A stretch of DNA of 64,000 bases from Planctomycetota bacterium (GTDB lineage: Bacteria; Planctomycetota; Phycisphaerae; Phycisphaerales; UBA1924), in contig JAFEBP010000020.1 of NCBI GenBank assembly GCA_018242605.1, forward strand, positions 95,162 through 159,161. Direction: 5' to 3'. The notes beneath the pieces were generated by a model. The model was not told the origin of the DNA and did not search any database. It saw nothing but the letters and a program-made list of their open reading frames with translations. Below are positions 33,330-43,631 of this stretch, one piece after another. The translations under genes were made by a program, and so were the position numbers. Positions within the stretch are counted from its first letter, which is position 1, and every line of letters begins with the position of its first letter.

Positions 33330-36300
33330 TCAGTTGGCCTTGTACGGCACTTCCTTGAAGAGCAGCACGCGGGGAGCGTCGCCGCGCTTCACCACGTTGG
33401 ACCGATCCACCACCATCACGAAGCGCCGGGCGATGCTCGGCACGATCGGGTCGGTGGGGCCCAGGTTTTCAAGGTCCGACTTCTGGTAGCCGTGCAGGAC
33501 GAACCAGCAGATGTAGTAGTCGCTGCGGGTGCTGGTGATGTTGGCCAGGGCGTTGGTGACGGCGAGTTGCTCCTTGAACTCGTTCTCCATCGCGTCGGTG
33601 CGGTAGGGGTTGTACTTCTCGTAATCCGGAGTCGCCGGCGGCGCTGTCAGCGTGCCGATCGCCCCGTTGCGCGGGATCGTGTCGCCGTACAGCACGGAAT
33701 CCACGCCCACGCGGCTGTTGTTCTGCGAGCGTCCCGCGAGCGCGGGAACGAACGGCGCCTCGGAGGGATACCCCATGTAGTCGATGTTGTTGCGGAAGGC
33801 CGAGGCCTTATAGTCAAAATCGTTGGGTGTCGTGGGATCGATCTGGTAGTTCTTGATCGTCTGAAGAACACCCAGCGTCAACAGGCCGGGCTGCTCGTTG
33901 ACGGGACGGGTGTGGGTCTCCAGCAGCCCGCGGCCCTGGATCTGACGTCCGTTGAGCAGTTGCGTGACGTTGGGAGGCACGCGGCTCGCACCCGCGAAGT
34001 CGTCGAAGGCCACGACGTTCGCGATCGGGGCCGAGTTGGGGCTGGCGGCAACGCTCGCCTTGAGATTGACGTGCCACGCCGTCGGACGCAGCGGAGTCGC
34101 CAACTTGTCACGATACGCCACGATGGTCGCCGCGATGTCGGAGGTCCCGTCGAGTTGGGGTGATCCGACGCCGCCCAGAATCGCCGGCTCGATGCCCCGA
34201 AGCCACGAAGCGATCCCGGGCTGGGCGTTCGCGTTGGGGGCAAAAGTCCCGGGAATCGCCGGGAACGATCGGCTGGGGTCCGGCGCGTTGGTCGTGACAT
34301 TGCCCGGGAAGTCGATGCCCGACAACTGCCCGATGAAGCTGACGGCGTAGTCGGCCACCAGGCCGTTGGGGCCGGTGCCGCTCCGCCATCCCTCCATGAC
34401 GCACACGTTGCCGCGGCCCACGCCCGGCAAGGCTTCAAGCTGCGCCTGAACAAGCGCGGGCGGAGCACCCCGCTTCATGCGGACGGTGGTGCTCGTCGTA
34501 TTCGTGCGGCCCGCGAGCACCGGCACGGTGATCGTGAAATCGGGCGCCGCGGGGCTGATGCTGATGAAGTACGTCTTGCTGCTGAAGAAGTCGGTCGGCG
34601 GGCTCACCATCGGCAGGCACCGCATGACCGCCAGCGGGGCCGTGTTGATGTTGATAAGTCCCGGCACCGCGCGGGTGAGCGATTCTTTGCCCGCCACCGC
34701 GGCGCTGAAGATGTCAAACACGTTGAGCGCCAGCGGCACCTGCGTCCATTCGCGATAATCCGAGCCGGTGGGCGCCGGAGACTCCGGTCCCTTGTACTCC
34801 ACGAACGTCGTGGGAGCCCCGTTGGCGTCGTAGAACGGAGAGAACTCGTCCAGGCGAAGGTTGCCGCGATCGAACATGAGACGCCAGTCGCGGAACGCCG
34901 GCGGATCGGTCGAGTCGGGCGTCGGGCCAAGGTCCTGCGGAAGCAGGAGCGCGGCCGCGTCCTTCACGCCCGCAGGAACCCGTGCCGGCGCACCGCTGGA
35001 GGTCGGAATGTGGCCCAGGTTGCGGCCAAGGTCGTAGCCCAGGGCGTAGCACAACGACTCGCCGAAGGTGGTCCAGCGAATCTGGTCGTCGGTGTTGCGA
35101 GTCGCCGCCGAATCGCTCGCCAGGCTGTTGCGGGGCACCTGGGTCGGACCGACGCCCATCGGGAGCAGCAGGTCACCCACCCGCAGCGTGCTCTGCCGAT
35201 GGAATGTGGCCGGAGGCCCGAGCGAATCCTGAATCCGGGCCTCGAAGCGGCCGTCCGAAGTGATCGCCTCAGCGTACACCTTGTCGAACGTCAGCCTGTG
35301 GGCCGAGTAGTCGTAGAACTGGGTGTCGAAGTCGAACAGCAGCGTGCCCTCACGGTCGGTCACGATCGCCGGCACGGCGGGCGGCGGCAGGGGCGCCACC
35401 GTCGCGAACGGCAGCACCTCGTCCGGACCGTACATCATCGAAAGGCAGAGCTTGCGGCGGTTGAGGCCCGAGCCCGTGCCCGCCATCTCATCCACCCATT
35501 CGTTGATCGTGCGCTTCGCCCCGATGAAGCCGCCGGTGAACATGGTGTCGGTGAGATCACTGAACGTGCCGCCGGGCAGCACCGCCCGCTCGAACCGGTT
35601 CCAAGGCGGAAGCACCGAACTCGTGGGGTCGTAGTTGCCCGGGTCCTTGCGCTCGATGCAGAACAAAGGCATCGCCCCTTCCGGCACCGACTTGAGCGCG
35701 GTGGGGTTCGCGGGGTCGTACTTCATCGAGGGATCGATCGGGCGACGGACGCCGGCCCACACGCCGATCGTCGGGGTGTCCGTGTCCCAATCGCCGCCGC
35801 CGGTCTGCGCGCCGCTGATGGCCAACTGTTGTTCGCGCCCGCTGCCGTCCGTATAGAGCCGGACATCAAGGTTGACAGCCTTGTTCTCCGTTGCGCTCGG
35901 AGCAAACGGGATGCGCAGGCGGTCGACCATCAGGTCGTTGGACTCGTCGTTCGGAACGAGCAGCACCTGGCCCGAGAGAGTCGTCTGAGACGGTGAATCC
36001 CAGCCGTTGCTCGGCACGACCTGCCCGTTCACCAGCGAGTATTCCTTGCGTCCCACCGTGTTGTTGGGAGGCAGGGTCGAATCACCCACACGCACCGCTC
36101 GCCAGAGCGTCGCGACGGTGTTCTCGGGCGGCATCGCGTCGGTGGCCGACGGCGGCGAGCCCGTGGACCGATCGCCATACCGCAGAACGAGCGGCGAGAA
36201 CGCGAAGCGGTCCGCGCCCCAGGGCACGAAGTCGCCCGCAACGCCGGTCAGCGGGCCGCTGAACGGGGGCGTCATCGGTGCGCCGTCATCCACCCGAACA

Positions 36301-39300
36301 CCCACTCGCCCGGCGGTCGGGCTGGCGGGGTCGCCATCGAACTCGGGAATCCAATACACGTCCTTGTCATCAACCTCGCCGTCGTTCGTCCAATTGCCCT
36401 GCTTGAGCTGGCGTGCGATGAGCTGCCGCACCTTGTCTCCCACGAGCGTGCCGCTGCCCGCGTTGAACAACGAACTGTCGGCCTCGTGCAGGCGGTGGGC
36501 ATAAACCACGCGAGGAGCCTGGCTGATCGCGTAGCAGACAATGCTCTTGCCCGGCCCGATGGTGATGTCTTCGAGGGTGGTGTCTAGCCCGCCGTCGTTC
36601 TGCGACAGAACGTTCTGATAGGTCTCCCCCGGCTTCACCCGCTCGCGCAGCGCCGAGAGTTTGAAGTGACGGCCGCCGAACGTGATATAGAAATAGTCAG
36701 ACTCCCGGTCAACGCGCGGGAACGCGTCGTCGCCGACGTCCCACAGCGTCACGTTCGCCGGAGGCGCAGCACCGGCGTATTCCGAGCCGCGGCTACCCAG
36801 CTTGATGCTCTTGGTGAACGGGTTGGTGATCCGGAACGCCAACACGCGGTACAGCAGGTCCGCGTTGCGCCGGCTGACGTCGCGGCGCAGCGTCGCCTCG
36901 CGGCCCGGACCGATGTCGTCGTCACCGTTGGTGCCGACCAACTGCGGGTTAATCGTGTTGGTATCGCCCGCGTTGAGCGGCCCCTTGTCCTTGGGCATGT
37001 CCGTGTACACGGTGAATACCGATACCGCCGTCAGGAACGGCTGAGCCTCGACACCATAGATGTTTGCGGCGGGAGCCACCAGCGTGGCGGCGCTGCCGCC
37101 CCTCGCCAGGCGGTTGAACGGCTTGGTGGGATCGGCCTCGTTGTAGTTCAGGTCCAGGCGATTGCCCGAACCGACGTTGTCGCCCCAGAACGGGAACTGG
37201 TTGTTCGGATCGTTGTACGCGAGCGATGAGCGGGTATTGAGCCCGACGCGATTGCTCTCGTTCGCAAGCAGCGTGAAGACGCTCGGCACCGCGTCCTCGT
37301 CCGCCATGTCGGTCAGGTTGACGGCCATGTGGGCCGCGGTGTACAGAGCAAACTCGGGGCCCTTGTAACCGTAGAACAACGTCTTGAAGTTGTGGAAGTT
37401 GGCCGTGCTGGTGTTCCACATCGGCGCATCGGCGGAGGTCGCCAGCAGGCCCGAGTGCGGAAGCAGCGCGTCGCAGTAGCCTTGGAACAGGCGATTGACC
37501 GCGGCCGGGTTCTTTCCGCGGCTTGTCGTCTGGTCGCCGATCGCCAGGCTGATCTGCTCGGGCGCATCGATCTTGAGCTCCTTGGTCGTGAGCTGATCAA
37601 AGTCCGCGTCACGCACCGGACGCAGCGGCGTCGCGCCGCTCACCGTCGTCAGCCGCTGGCGGACGCTTGTTTCGAACAGTTGCTGGGCCTCGGGGTCGAG
37701 CAACCCGTCCGGCGGCGAACCGATGTTGGCCCCGCGATCATCCCGCAGGAACTCGTACTTGAAGCCTCGCCCGCTGCGCAGAGCGCCGAACCGCTCCGGA
37801 CCCGCGACGCCCGGGGGGGCCGCCGAGGCCGTGGTGTCGTCCCGCCCGTCGATCACACGCTCGAGGTTCGAAATGACGCTGGGATCGTTGCAGGCACGGA
37901 AGGTCACCAGCTCGGCCAGATCATCGATGCCGAACGCGGTGCGCGTGCGGTACATCGTGGTTCGGTCGGTAGTGCCGGGTGTGAACGAACCGAACGAAGC
38001 TTCCAGATCGCCGGCGATCTGCGAAACCCGCTGGTAGTATTCAGCGCGGCGCTCCGCAAAGTCCGGATAGAAATTGCCGAACGGGATCGAGGGGTTGTAC
38101 CCGCTGCCCGTAGTGCCGGGGAAGTGCCGATCGTTGGACCCGCCTCCCAGCGAGATCGGACCGAACGGCAACGCCCACTGCCCCACCGGCGATGGCGTGG
38201 GAAAGTACTGCGCAAGATCGCCACTGGTGGGGAACAGCACCGAGTCGTACCAGCCCGTGGGCACAAAGTCCCAGCGGCGGCGGGCCATCAGGTCGTTGGG
38301 AACAACCAAGTTGTTGACCGCGGCGGACTGATAGCCCGATCCAAACATCGAAGTGGAGAAAAACAGCGCCATCGACCGGCCGCGGTACTCAAGCGAAGGC
38401 AGTGCCGGCTCCTGCTGGGGCATGTTCATGCCGCCCGCGAGCGTGAACCTCGCCGCGGTATACCCGAAGAAGCCCGTCGAGAACGCTCGACGCACGTTAT
38501 ACCCAACGTCAAGATCCGCCGGCCATGTGAAGGTCGTCGTCGCGGTGGGGCCCAGATCCTGCGTGCCGCGGAAGTCCGGCATTTCCTCCGGCCGGTCCTG
38601 ACGCGGGTTGCGGATGCCGTCGTACCCGGCCGTCGGACGACCGAACGCCAGAGGGTTGGTCGGATACGAACTGCCGAAGAACGCCAGCCGCTCGTACGAA
38701 TCCTGCATCGTCAGCAGGCGGAGCATGTCGATGTCCGCGGGAGTAAGGCCCACGGGGTTGGTCCGCGTCGGCGCCGCGGCCTGATCGCCGGCGGTGTTCA
38801 CGTTGATCAGCGAGCTCGCGTCGATGATGCGGGTCGCGATGAAGTACCGGTACTTGCCATCGGTCTTGAGAAAGTTCAGCGGGCTCAACGGATCGACCCG
38901 CGAGTCGGTCAGTTCCTGCCAGCGCGAATCGCCGTTGCCATCCCCGTCCGCGTCGGCCACCTGATACGGGAAGTAGTACTTGCCGCCGGGCGTGTAATCG
39001 TCTCCCGTGCGCCACTCCTTCACCGGACGGAACATGCCCAACTGCAAGGAGTCCCACGCCGCGGGGTAATCTCGCAGCGGCACCGAATGCGGGGGTGCGT
39101 TCACCGTGACGTTCGCGCCAAACACCGTGGTGTTGCCCGAGGTGAAGTTGAGGTTCGTCGGGTCGTTGGGATCCACCGGAGCGAGCAGCGCAAGGTCCTC
39201 GCTGAGCCGCGGCAGGTTGGAGCCGCCCGGTCCCGGGTCCGTGCCGTACCCGTTCTTGGCGTCAAAGTTCGCGATGCGTTTGCCGCCCACAACCGGCGCG

Positions 39301-40061
39301 AGGTTGTACAGATTGACGAAACGCCCGTCCGGCGCCACGTTCGAAATGTGCCGCCACGAATGCTCGATCGCCGCCGGCTTGAACTTGTACTTGTTGGCAC
39401 CGGTGCCGTTGATCTGGTCCAGCCCGTTCCACGACAGACTGCGCGGCTCGGTATCGGCCAGGAACGGATCGGAAGCTTCCCACCGCGTCGGCAGATCGGC
39501 CGAGGGATACCCGGCGCCCGCCACCGGCGGGATCAGTTCCAGCGCGTCGGGCGCCACCTGCATGTAGTTCCGCGGACGGATATAGGTGCCGATCGGCGTG
39601 AAGATGCGGTCGTACCGCAGCCCGTCATCCGCCTCGTACGACGACACGGAACTCCACGAGGTGTAAGGGAAATCCGAGGTCTCCCGCATCAACGAGGGCT
39701 CGAGCGTGGCCAGCCCGGCTGGCAGATCCGCGCTCGAGTTGTTCGTCAGGGCCTTGTCTTCGTACTGCGTCGCAATCCGGTCGGCGCCGATGACCTGGTT
39801 CGCCAGGTACGCCGCGATCTGCCGCGGCACGTCCTCCTGACGGTCATGCTTGGCGAGCGCCGCCTTGTTGCGCACGTCCTGATTGCCCACGCTCACATAC
39901 ACCAGCATCACCACCGCGAGCAGCGCGAGCGTGCCCACGACCAGCACCAGGAACGATCCACGCCTTCGCCGCCATCCGCCGGGGGCGCCGGCGATCGAGC
40001 GGACCACGCTCGCGAGGCCCGCGGGACGAGGTGTCGGAGTGGTTTTGGGCTGCATCATCAT
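33330..40061 (-). CDS. Giant GspK-like minor pseudopilin, 2,243 residues
   Basis: The N terminus (RRRRG then SFLVLVVGTLALLAVVMLVYV, residues 31-57) resembles a GspK prepilin leader: a basic stretch ending in Gly, then a hydrophobic helix without the Glu5 of other pilins, as is normal for GspK. GspK-type Asn-rich turns occur twice, LINVNTAGD near 420 and LININTAPLAVMRCLP near 1800; the latter closely matches the GspK motif. The rest is long, mostly unrecognised sequence rich in Pro, Gly, Asp and Asn. Typical GspK proteins are near 330 residues, so this is almost seven times larger. AGGAG lies 7 bases before the ATG at 40061. It is last in the operon. A tip or scaffold role is an inference. Confidence 0.7.
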   Translation of the reverse strand: MMMQPKTTPTPRPAGLASVVRSIAGAPGGWRRRRGSFLVLVVGTLALLAVVMLVYVSVGNQDVRNKAALAKHDRQEDVPRQIAAYLANQVIGADRIATQYEDKALTNNSSADLPAGLATLEPSLMRETSDFPYTSWSSVSSYEADDGLRYDRIFTPIGTYIRPRNYMQVAPDALELIPPVAGAGYPSADLPTRWEASDPFLADTEPRSLSWNGLDQINGTGANKYKFKPAAIEHSWRHISNVAPDGRFVNLYNLAPVVGGKRIANFDAKNGYGTDPGPGGSNLPRLSEDLALLAPVDPNDPTNLNFTSGNTTVFGANVTVNAPPHSVPLRDYPAAWDSLQLGMFRPVKEWRTGDDYTPGGKYYFPYQVADADGDGNGDSRWQELTDSRVDPLSPLNFLKTDGKYRYFIATRIIDASSLINVNTAGDQAAAPTRTNPVGLTPADIDMLRLLTMQDSYERLAFFGSSYPTNPLAFGRPTAGYDGIRNPRQDRPEEMPDFRGTQDLGPTATTTFTWPADLDVGYNVRRAFSTGFFGYTAARFTLAGGMNMPQQEPALPSLEYRGRSMALFFSTSMFGSGYQSAAVNNLVVPNDLMARRRWDFVPTGWYDSVLFPTSGDLAQYFPTPSPVGQWALPFGPISLGGGSNDRHFPGTTGSGYNPSIPFGNFYPDFAERRAEYYQRVSQIAGDLEASFGSFTPGTTDRTTMYRTRTAFGIDDLAELVTFRACNDPSVISNLERVIDGRDDTTASAAPPGVAGPERFGALRSGRGFKYEFLRDDRGANIGSPPDGLLDPEAQQLFETSVRQRLTTVSGATPLRPVRDADFDQLTTKELKIDAPEQISLAIGDQTTSRGKNPAAVNRLFQGYCDALLPHSGLLATSADAPMWNTSTANFHNFKTLFYGYKGPEFALYTAAHMAVNLTDMADEDAVPSVFTLLANESNRVGLNTRSSLAYNDPNNQFPFWGDNVGSGNRLDLNYNEADPTKPFNRLARGGSAATLVAPAANIYGVEAQPFLTAVSVFTVYTDMPKDKGPLNAGDTNTINPQLVGTNGDDDIGPGREATLRRDVSRRNADLLYRVLAFRITNPFTKSIKLGSRGSEYAGAAPPANVTLWDVGDDAFPRVDRESDYFYITFGGRHFKLSALRERVKPGETYQNVLSQNDGGLDTTLEDITIGPGKSIVCYAISQAPRVVYAHRLHEADSSLFNAGSGTLVGDKVRQLIARQLKQGNWTNDGEVDDKDVYWIPEFDGDPASPTAGRVGVRVDDGAPMTPPFSGPLTGVAGDFVPWGADRFAFSPLVLRYGDRSTGSPPSATDAMPPENTVATLWRAVRVGDSTLPPNNTVGRKEYSLVNGQVVPSNGWDSPSQTTLSGQVLLVPNDESNDLMVDRLRIPFAPSATENKAVNLDVRLYTDGSGREQQLAISGAQTGGGDWDTDTPTIGVWAGVRRPIDPSMKYDPANPTALKSVPEGAMPLFCIERKDPGNYDPTSSVLPPWNRFERAVLPGGTFSDLTDTMFTGGFIGAKRTINEWVDEMAGTGSGLNRRKLCLSMMYGPDEVLPFATVAPLPPPAVPAIVTDREGTLLFDFDTQFYDYSAHRLTFDKVYAEAITSDGRFEARIQDSLGPPATFHRQSTLRVGDLLLPMGVGPTQVPRNSLASDSAATRNTDDQIRWTTFGESLCYALGYDLGRNLGHIPTSSGAPARVPAGVKDAAALLLPQDLGPTPDSTDPPAFRDWRLMFDRGNLRLDEFSPFYDANGAPTTFVEYKGPESPAPTGSDYREWTQVPLALNVFDIFSAAVAGKESLTRAVPGLININTAPLAVMRCLPMVSPPTDFFSSKTYFISISPAAPDFTITVPVLAGRTNTTSTTVRMKRGAPPALVQAQLEALPGVGRGNVCVMEGWRSGTGPNGLVADYAVSFIGQLSGIDFPGNVTTNAPDPSRSFPAIPGTFAPNANAQPGIASWLRGIEPAILGGVGSPQLDGTSDIAATIVAYRDKLATPLRPTAWHVNLKASVAASPNSAPIANVVAFDDFAGASRVPPNVTQLLNGRQIQGRGLLETHTRPVNEQPGLLTLGVLQTIKNYQIDPTTPNDFDYKASAFRNNIDYMGYPSEAPFVPALAGRSQNNSRVGVDSVLYGDTIPRNGAIGTLTAPPATPDYEKYNPYRTDAMENEFKEQLAVTNALANITSTRSDYYICWFVLHGYQKSDLENLGPTDPIVPSIARRFVMVVDRSNVVKRGDAPRVLLFKEVPYKAN

Positions 40062-40171
40062 GCGAACGCTCCTGCCATGCGGCGGCGCTTCATAGAGCCG
40101 CGTGTCTGATCCGAATCTGGTTCCCGCTCGTTCATGCCTGTCAACCCCACGGCGTTGTCACCGTCTGGTGC

Positions 40172-42397
40172 TCAGGGCGCCGCGATCGGCGGATCCGGCG
40201 GGATGCTGAAGATGAACTGGAAGGTGCTCTCGATCGTCGGATCCTGCGCATCCGAGAGCGTGACCGTGACCCGCACCATCTTGGGCCACGCCCACGGGAT
40301 GCTCTTGGCCGCCGGCTCGCCGGGAATCAACTCGGCGAACGGGTTGGTGATCGTCCCCGTCGAATCGGTGCCGATGAACCCGTTGCCGTCCACGTCGACC
40401 TGACGCCCCGGATTGATCGTGTTGTCGAACGGCGGCACGCTGTTGTCAGAAAAGTTCGTGGTGCTCGGCTGCGTCCGGAAGACATCCTGCCGATACGTCG
40501 GATCGGCGAAGCCGAAGTACGACGTGATCGACGCCGGTACCGGGTCTCCCGCCGCCCACGGATCAAAGCCGTAGATCAGCCGAGGCAGAACCGGGTGGTC
40601 GTAGTACAGAAAATCGTGAGGCAGCGTGTCGAAGAACGGGTAAGGCTTCGCGTTCGAACTGGTCAGGTTCGCCAGCACCGGCGCGTCATACCCCAGCCGC
40701 GGCACCGGCACCGTGTAGATCGCCGGGCCGTTCGCCGGGTTCGCCGCCAACGCGTTGTACGGGTACGGCAGCACCGCGTACCGGTCGTTGCCGTCGATGA
40801 CCCCGTCGCCGTTGCTGTCGTACCGGCTCGCCGGCCCGTGCCAGATCAGTTCATGCGTAATCGGGTCCGTCTTTCCGAACGACCAATCCACAGCGAACTC
40901 CGAGCACCGCGGAAGGAAGTTCGACCCCACCAGCATCATCTGGTCGCACCGCTCGTACGCCACCTGCTGGCCCTTGGTCACGCGGCTGGAGATCGGCGCC
41001 GCCTCCGTGAACCCGGCCGCCAGGTTCAACAGCCCAACCGGTTCCAGTTCGTACCGCGCCCGGACACCCCAGGGGTCCATGGCACGCATCTGCGGGTTCC
41101 CGTTCCAGCGAGGACCGTTCGACGCTTCCGTCGGGAAGGCATCGCTCATCCACAAGTGCATCAGATCCAGCGAAGTGGGCGGTGGAGAGTTGCGGGGCGG
41201 CGAAATCGTCGTCACGCCCGCAACGTTCGAGTTCACCCAGGTGAACGGAATCATCGCGCTGAACCACGCCAGCGGCGGATCACCATTGGTCGTTTGGTCA
41301 AAATCCAGAGGCGTCAGGGCCAAACTCTGCACCACCGCGCGGATCTCGGCCAAGTCCGTCGCCGCGATGTCCACGATGCCCGACGCCAGATTGGCCCGTG
41401 CCGGATCGCGGAACGAGTAGGCGTCCTGCGGCAGGCCGCTGGAATCGCCGCGCGGGTCGCCTCGCATGTTCGGGTAATACCTGTTGAACGAGCGGAACAC
41501 GCTCCGTGCCGCCGGCTGCAGCGCGATCTGGTACTCGGTGTTCTCCAGGCGAGCCCGGTCCGCCGGCACGGCCGGATCAAGCACGCTCGCCGTGCCGCCC
41601 GGATCACCCGGATCGTTGAAACTCACTTTGGACGGGATGCCCGGCCCGCCCGTGGAATCGGGCTTCTTGAGCAGCACCGACTTGCGTAGCAGCGTCCAAT
41701 CGCCCGCGAACGCGTTGGGATTCTTCGCGCTGGTCCCCACGCCCAGGCGGGCCTCGCGCCCCGCAAAATCCGGATCGGTGTTCAGGTCGTACACCTTCGG
41801 CTGCGAATAGATCGTCGAGTCCGGTGTGCCCGCCCCGGCGGCCTGAAACTCCGAATCGTCTCGGCGGCGCTGCCCGTGCCCGTAATAAATCATCGCCGTA
41901 TCGCTCGTCACCGAGGCATCCGGGTGCAGCGGCTGGCGGGCGGTCTGGAACTTGCCCCGCGCGAAGAACACGATCTCGTCGACGCGCCGCGCCCTCGGCT
42001 TGGTGTCGCTGGGGCCCACGGGCACCACGTCCGCGCCGGGCCCGAACTGAACGAACACGCCGTCGCCGGGGTTCGCGCCCCCGCCGTTGTTGTTGTCCAC
42101 AAACTGCTGGCGGATCGAGAGGAAGCCGTCGCGGCTCATCTCGTTAAAGTCCTTGCGCATCTGGTTCTCGATCAGACCCGCGTACTGATTGAGAAGGCTC
42201 ACCCGCTTGCCGCCGTTCACGGTCTTGCCCACCGCGTCGAAGATGCCCGCCAGCCCCACCGCCACCAACGCCACCGCCGCCACCGCGACCACGATCTCCA
42301 TGAGCGTGAAGCCGCCGGGCGCACGTCCCGCGGCGTCACGCAAGGCGCGTGCGTTGGTGTATGCTGTGCCGCGAGGTTGGGTTGGACGGGTTGGCAT
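40172..42397 (-). CDS. GspJ-like prepilin protein, enlarged
   Basis: The protein is 741 residues. The prepilin cleavage motif is intact: RAPGG29-F30-TLME34 followed by a hydrophobic helix (IVVAVAAVALVAVGLAGIF). The residues after the helix (LLNQYAGLIENQMRKDFNEMSRDGFLS) resemble GspJ, and the C-terminal MVRVTVTLSDAQDP matches the GspJ end. Usual GspJ proteins are about 200 residues; the extra sequence lies between. It contains one EF-hand-like loop, YDSNGDGVIDGNDRY. It sits between the GspI-like gene (52-base gap) and the GspK-like gene (110-base gap). Confidence 0.8.
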   Translation of the reverse strand: MPTRPTQPRGTAYTNARALRDAAGRAPGGFTLMEIVVAVAAVALVAVGLAGIFDAVGKTVNGGKRVSLLNQYAGLIENQMRKDFNEMSRDGFLSIRQQFVDNNNGGGANPGDGVFVQFGPGADVVPVGPSDTKPRARRVDEIVFFARGKFQTARQPLHPDASVTSDTAMIYYGHGQRRRDDSEFQAAGAGTPDSTIYSQPKVYDLNTDPDFAGREARLGVGTSAKNPNAFAGDWTLLRKSVLLKKPDSTGGPGIPSKVSFNDPGDPGGTASVLDPAVPADRARLENTEYQIALQPAARSVFRSFNRYYPNMRGDPRGDSSGLPQDAYSFRDPARANLASGIVDIAATDLAEIRAVVQSLALTPLDFDQTTNGDPPLAWFSAMIPFTWVNSNVAGVTTISPPRNSPPPTSLDLMHLWMSDAFPTEASNGPRWNGNPQMRAMDPWGVRARYELEPVGLLNLAAGFTEAAPISSRVTKGQQVAYERCDQMMLVGSNFLPRCSEFAVDWSFGKTDPITHELIWHGPASRYDSNGDGVIDGNDRYAVLPYPYNALAANPANGPAIYTVPVPRLGYDAPVLANLTSSNAKPYPFFDTLPHDFLYYDHPVLPRLIYGFDPWAAGDPVPASITSYFGFADPTYRQDVFRTQPSTTNFSDNSVPPFDNTINPGRQVDVDGNGFIGTDSTGTITNPFAELIPGEPAAKSIPWAWPKMVRVTVTLSDAQDPTIESTFQFIFSIPPDPPIAAP

Positions 42398-42449
42398 GAC
42401 TCTTGGCCCCGTGGATGGTCCGATCGACGGGCGGCGGACCGCCCGTCAT

Positions 42450-43631
42450 TCAACGCTTGACGTACATGACCGACACCGACGCCGGCACCTGCGGTGTGAA
42501 CAGCATGCCCAGATACGACGCATCCCCGTTGGGAGCCGCCGCGCCGCTGAGCAGATCGGCAGAGAGCGGCGGATCGATCCGCAGCGCCGTCACGGCGTTG
42601 GTGCTGGTATCGCGAACAAACTCGACCACCTCGTGAACGACGCCCACATCATCAACAAACTTCTGACCGATCTGATTGAAGTTGTCCACCTGGGCCGTCA
42701 GGGCCCCGGTGGGCGCGGGCACGATCTGCGTCGGGTCGTACCCCGTCTCGCCCACGGGCAGCGCCACGCGGGCGAACGGCATCCTCAGGATCGGCGAGTA
42801 CCCGCCGCCATCCACGATGCGGCCGTCGCGCCGCGGCAGACCGTTGGCATCAACCGTCACCGGCAGCCGACGCTCTTCCGTGGTCACTCCGTTGCGGCCC
42901 GTGAGCACATCCGCCAGCCTCCGACCCACCGGGGTGCGGATGCCAACGTCAATGCGGCGCACGAAAATCGCCAGTTCGATCTGATCATCGTTGTAACGCA
43001 GCGTCCGATCAACGCCCGTGCCACGCGGCGCCCCACCGCCCGCCACGCGGCGGGCCACGAAATCCCACACAAAGCGCGGATCGGCGTTGCCCGCGAACGG
43101 ACTGGGCATCAGACGGTCCGAAACCGGAATCACCACGTACGACTGATCGTCCCCCTCGGGCCCGCCGGGCTGACCGACGGCCATGGTCCCCGTCGCCAGA
43201 TCAATCCCGATGCCGGGAGCCGAAGGAACGGAACCGCCCAACGGGTTGGCCAGAGCCCACTGCCCTCGCGGCGAGAACGCCGTGTCGGCCGCCAACGTGC
43301 TCCAGCCGCGGCGCTTGCCGATGACCTGCGTCGCGGTCGGGTCGGTGCGGGCGTTGTCCTCCCGCAGTTTCTCGTGCGAGAGCAGCAGTTGCTCGACCGA
43401 TCGCTGGATGGAGATGCCCTGCACCGCGTCCGTCGCGGTACGCTGCTGCCGCACGACGGCCGGGAAGACCGCCGCGACGCCCAGCAGCCCCAACGCGAGC
43501 ACGAAGATGGAGATCAGGACCTCCACCAGCGAGAAGCCCGCGGCCTGACGCCGCGAAAGGGACCAGGGAAGATGCTTCGCCCTGCACGAGGGCGAACTCA
43601 CATAGCCGCTCGTTGCTGTCAAAGCGTTCAT
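42450..43631 (-). CDS. GspI/PilV-like prepilin protein
   Basis: The protein is 393 residues. The leader QAAG32 is followed by F33-SLVE37 and the helix VLISIFVLALGLLGVAAVF, a PilV/GspI signature. The large C-terminal domain has no recognised family and ends in a short strand-rich part (VPASVSVMYVKR). The ATG at 43631 has GGAG 8 bases upstream and overlaps the GspH-like stop by 4 bases, so translation is probably coupled. Typical GspI proteins are about 120 residues, so this one is again enlarged. Confidence 0.8.
   Translation of the reverse strand: MNALTATSGYVSSPSCRAKHLPWSLSRRQAAGFSLVEVLISIFVLALGLLGVAAVFPAVVRQQRTATDAVQGISIQRSVEQLLLSHEKLREDNARTDPTATQVIGKRRGWSTLAADTAFSPRGQWALANPLGGSVPSAPGIGIDLATGTMAVGQPGGPEGDDQSYVVIPVSDRLMPSPFAGNADPRFVWDFVARRVAGGGAPRGTGVDRTLRYNDDQIELAIFVRRIDVGIRTPVGRRLADVLTGRNGVTTEERRLPVTVDANGLPRRDGRIVDGGGYSPILRMPFARVALPVGETGYDPTQIVPAPTGALTAQVDNFNQIGQKFVDDVGVVHEVVEFVRDTSTNAVTALRIDPPLSADLLSGAAAPNGDASYLGMLFTPQVPASVSVMYVKR

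Noticed and set aside
37329..40109. 926-codon plus-strand open frame opposite the GspK-like gene
   Set aside because: It is Arg-rich with no motif. The minus-strand frame has a leader peptide, an AGGAG site and operon context, so that one is taken as real.
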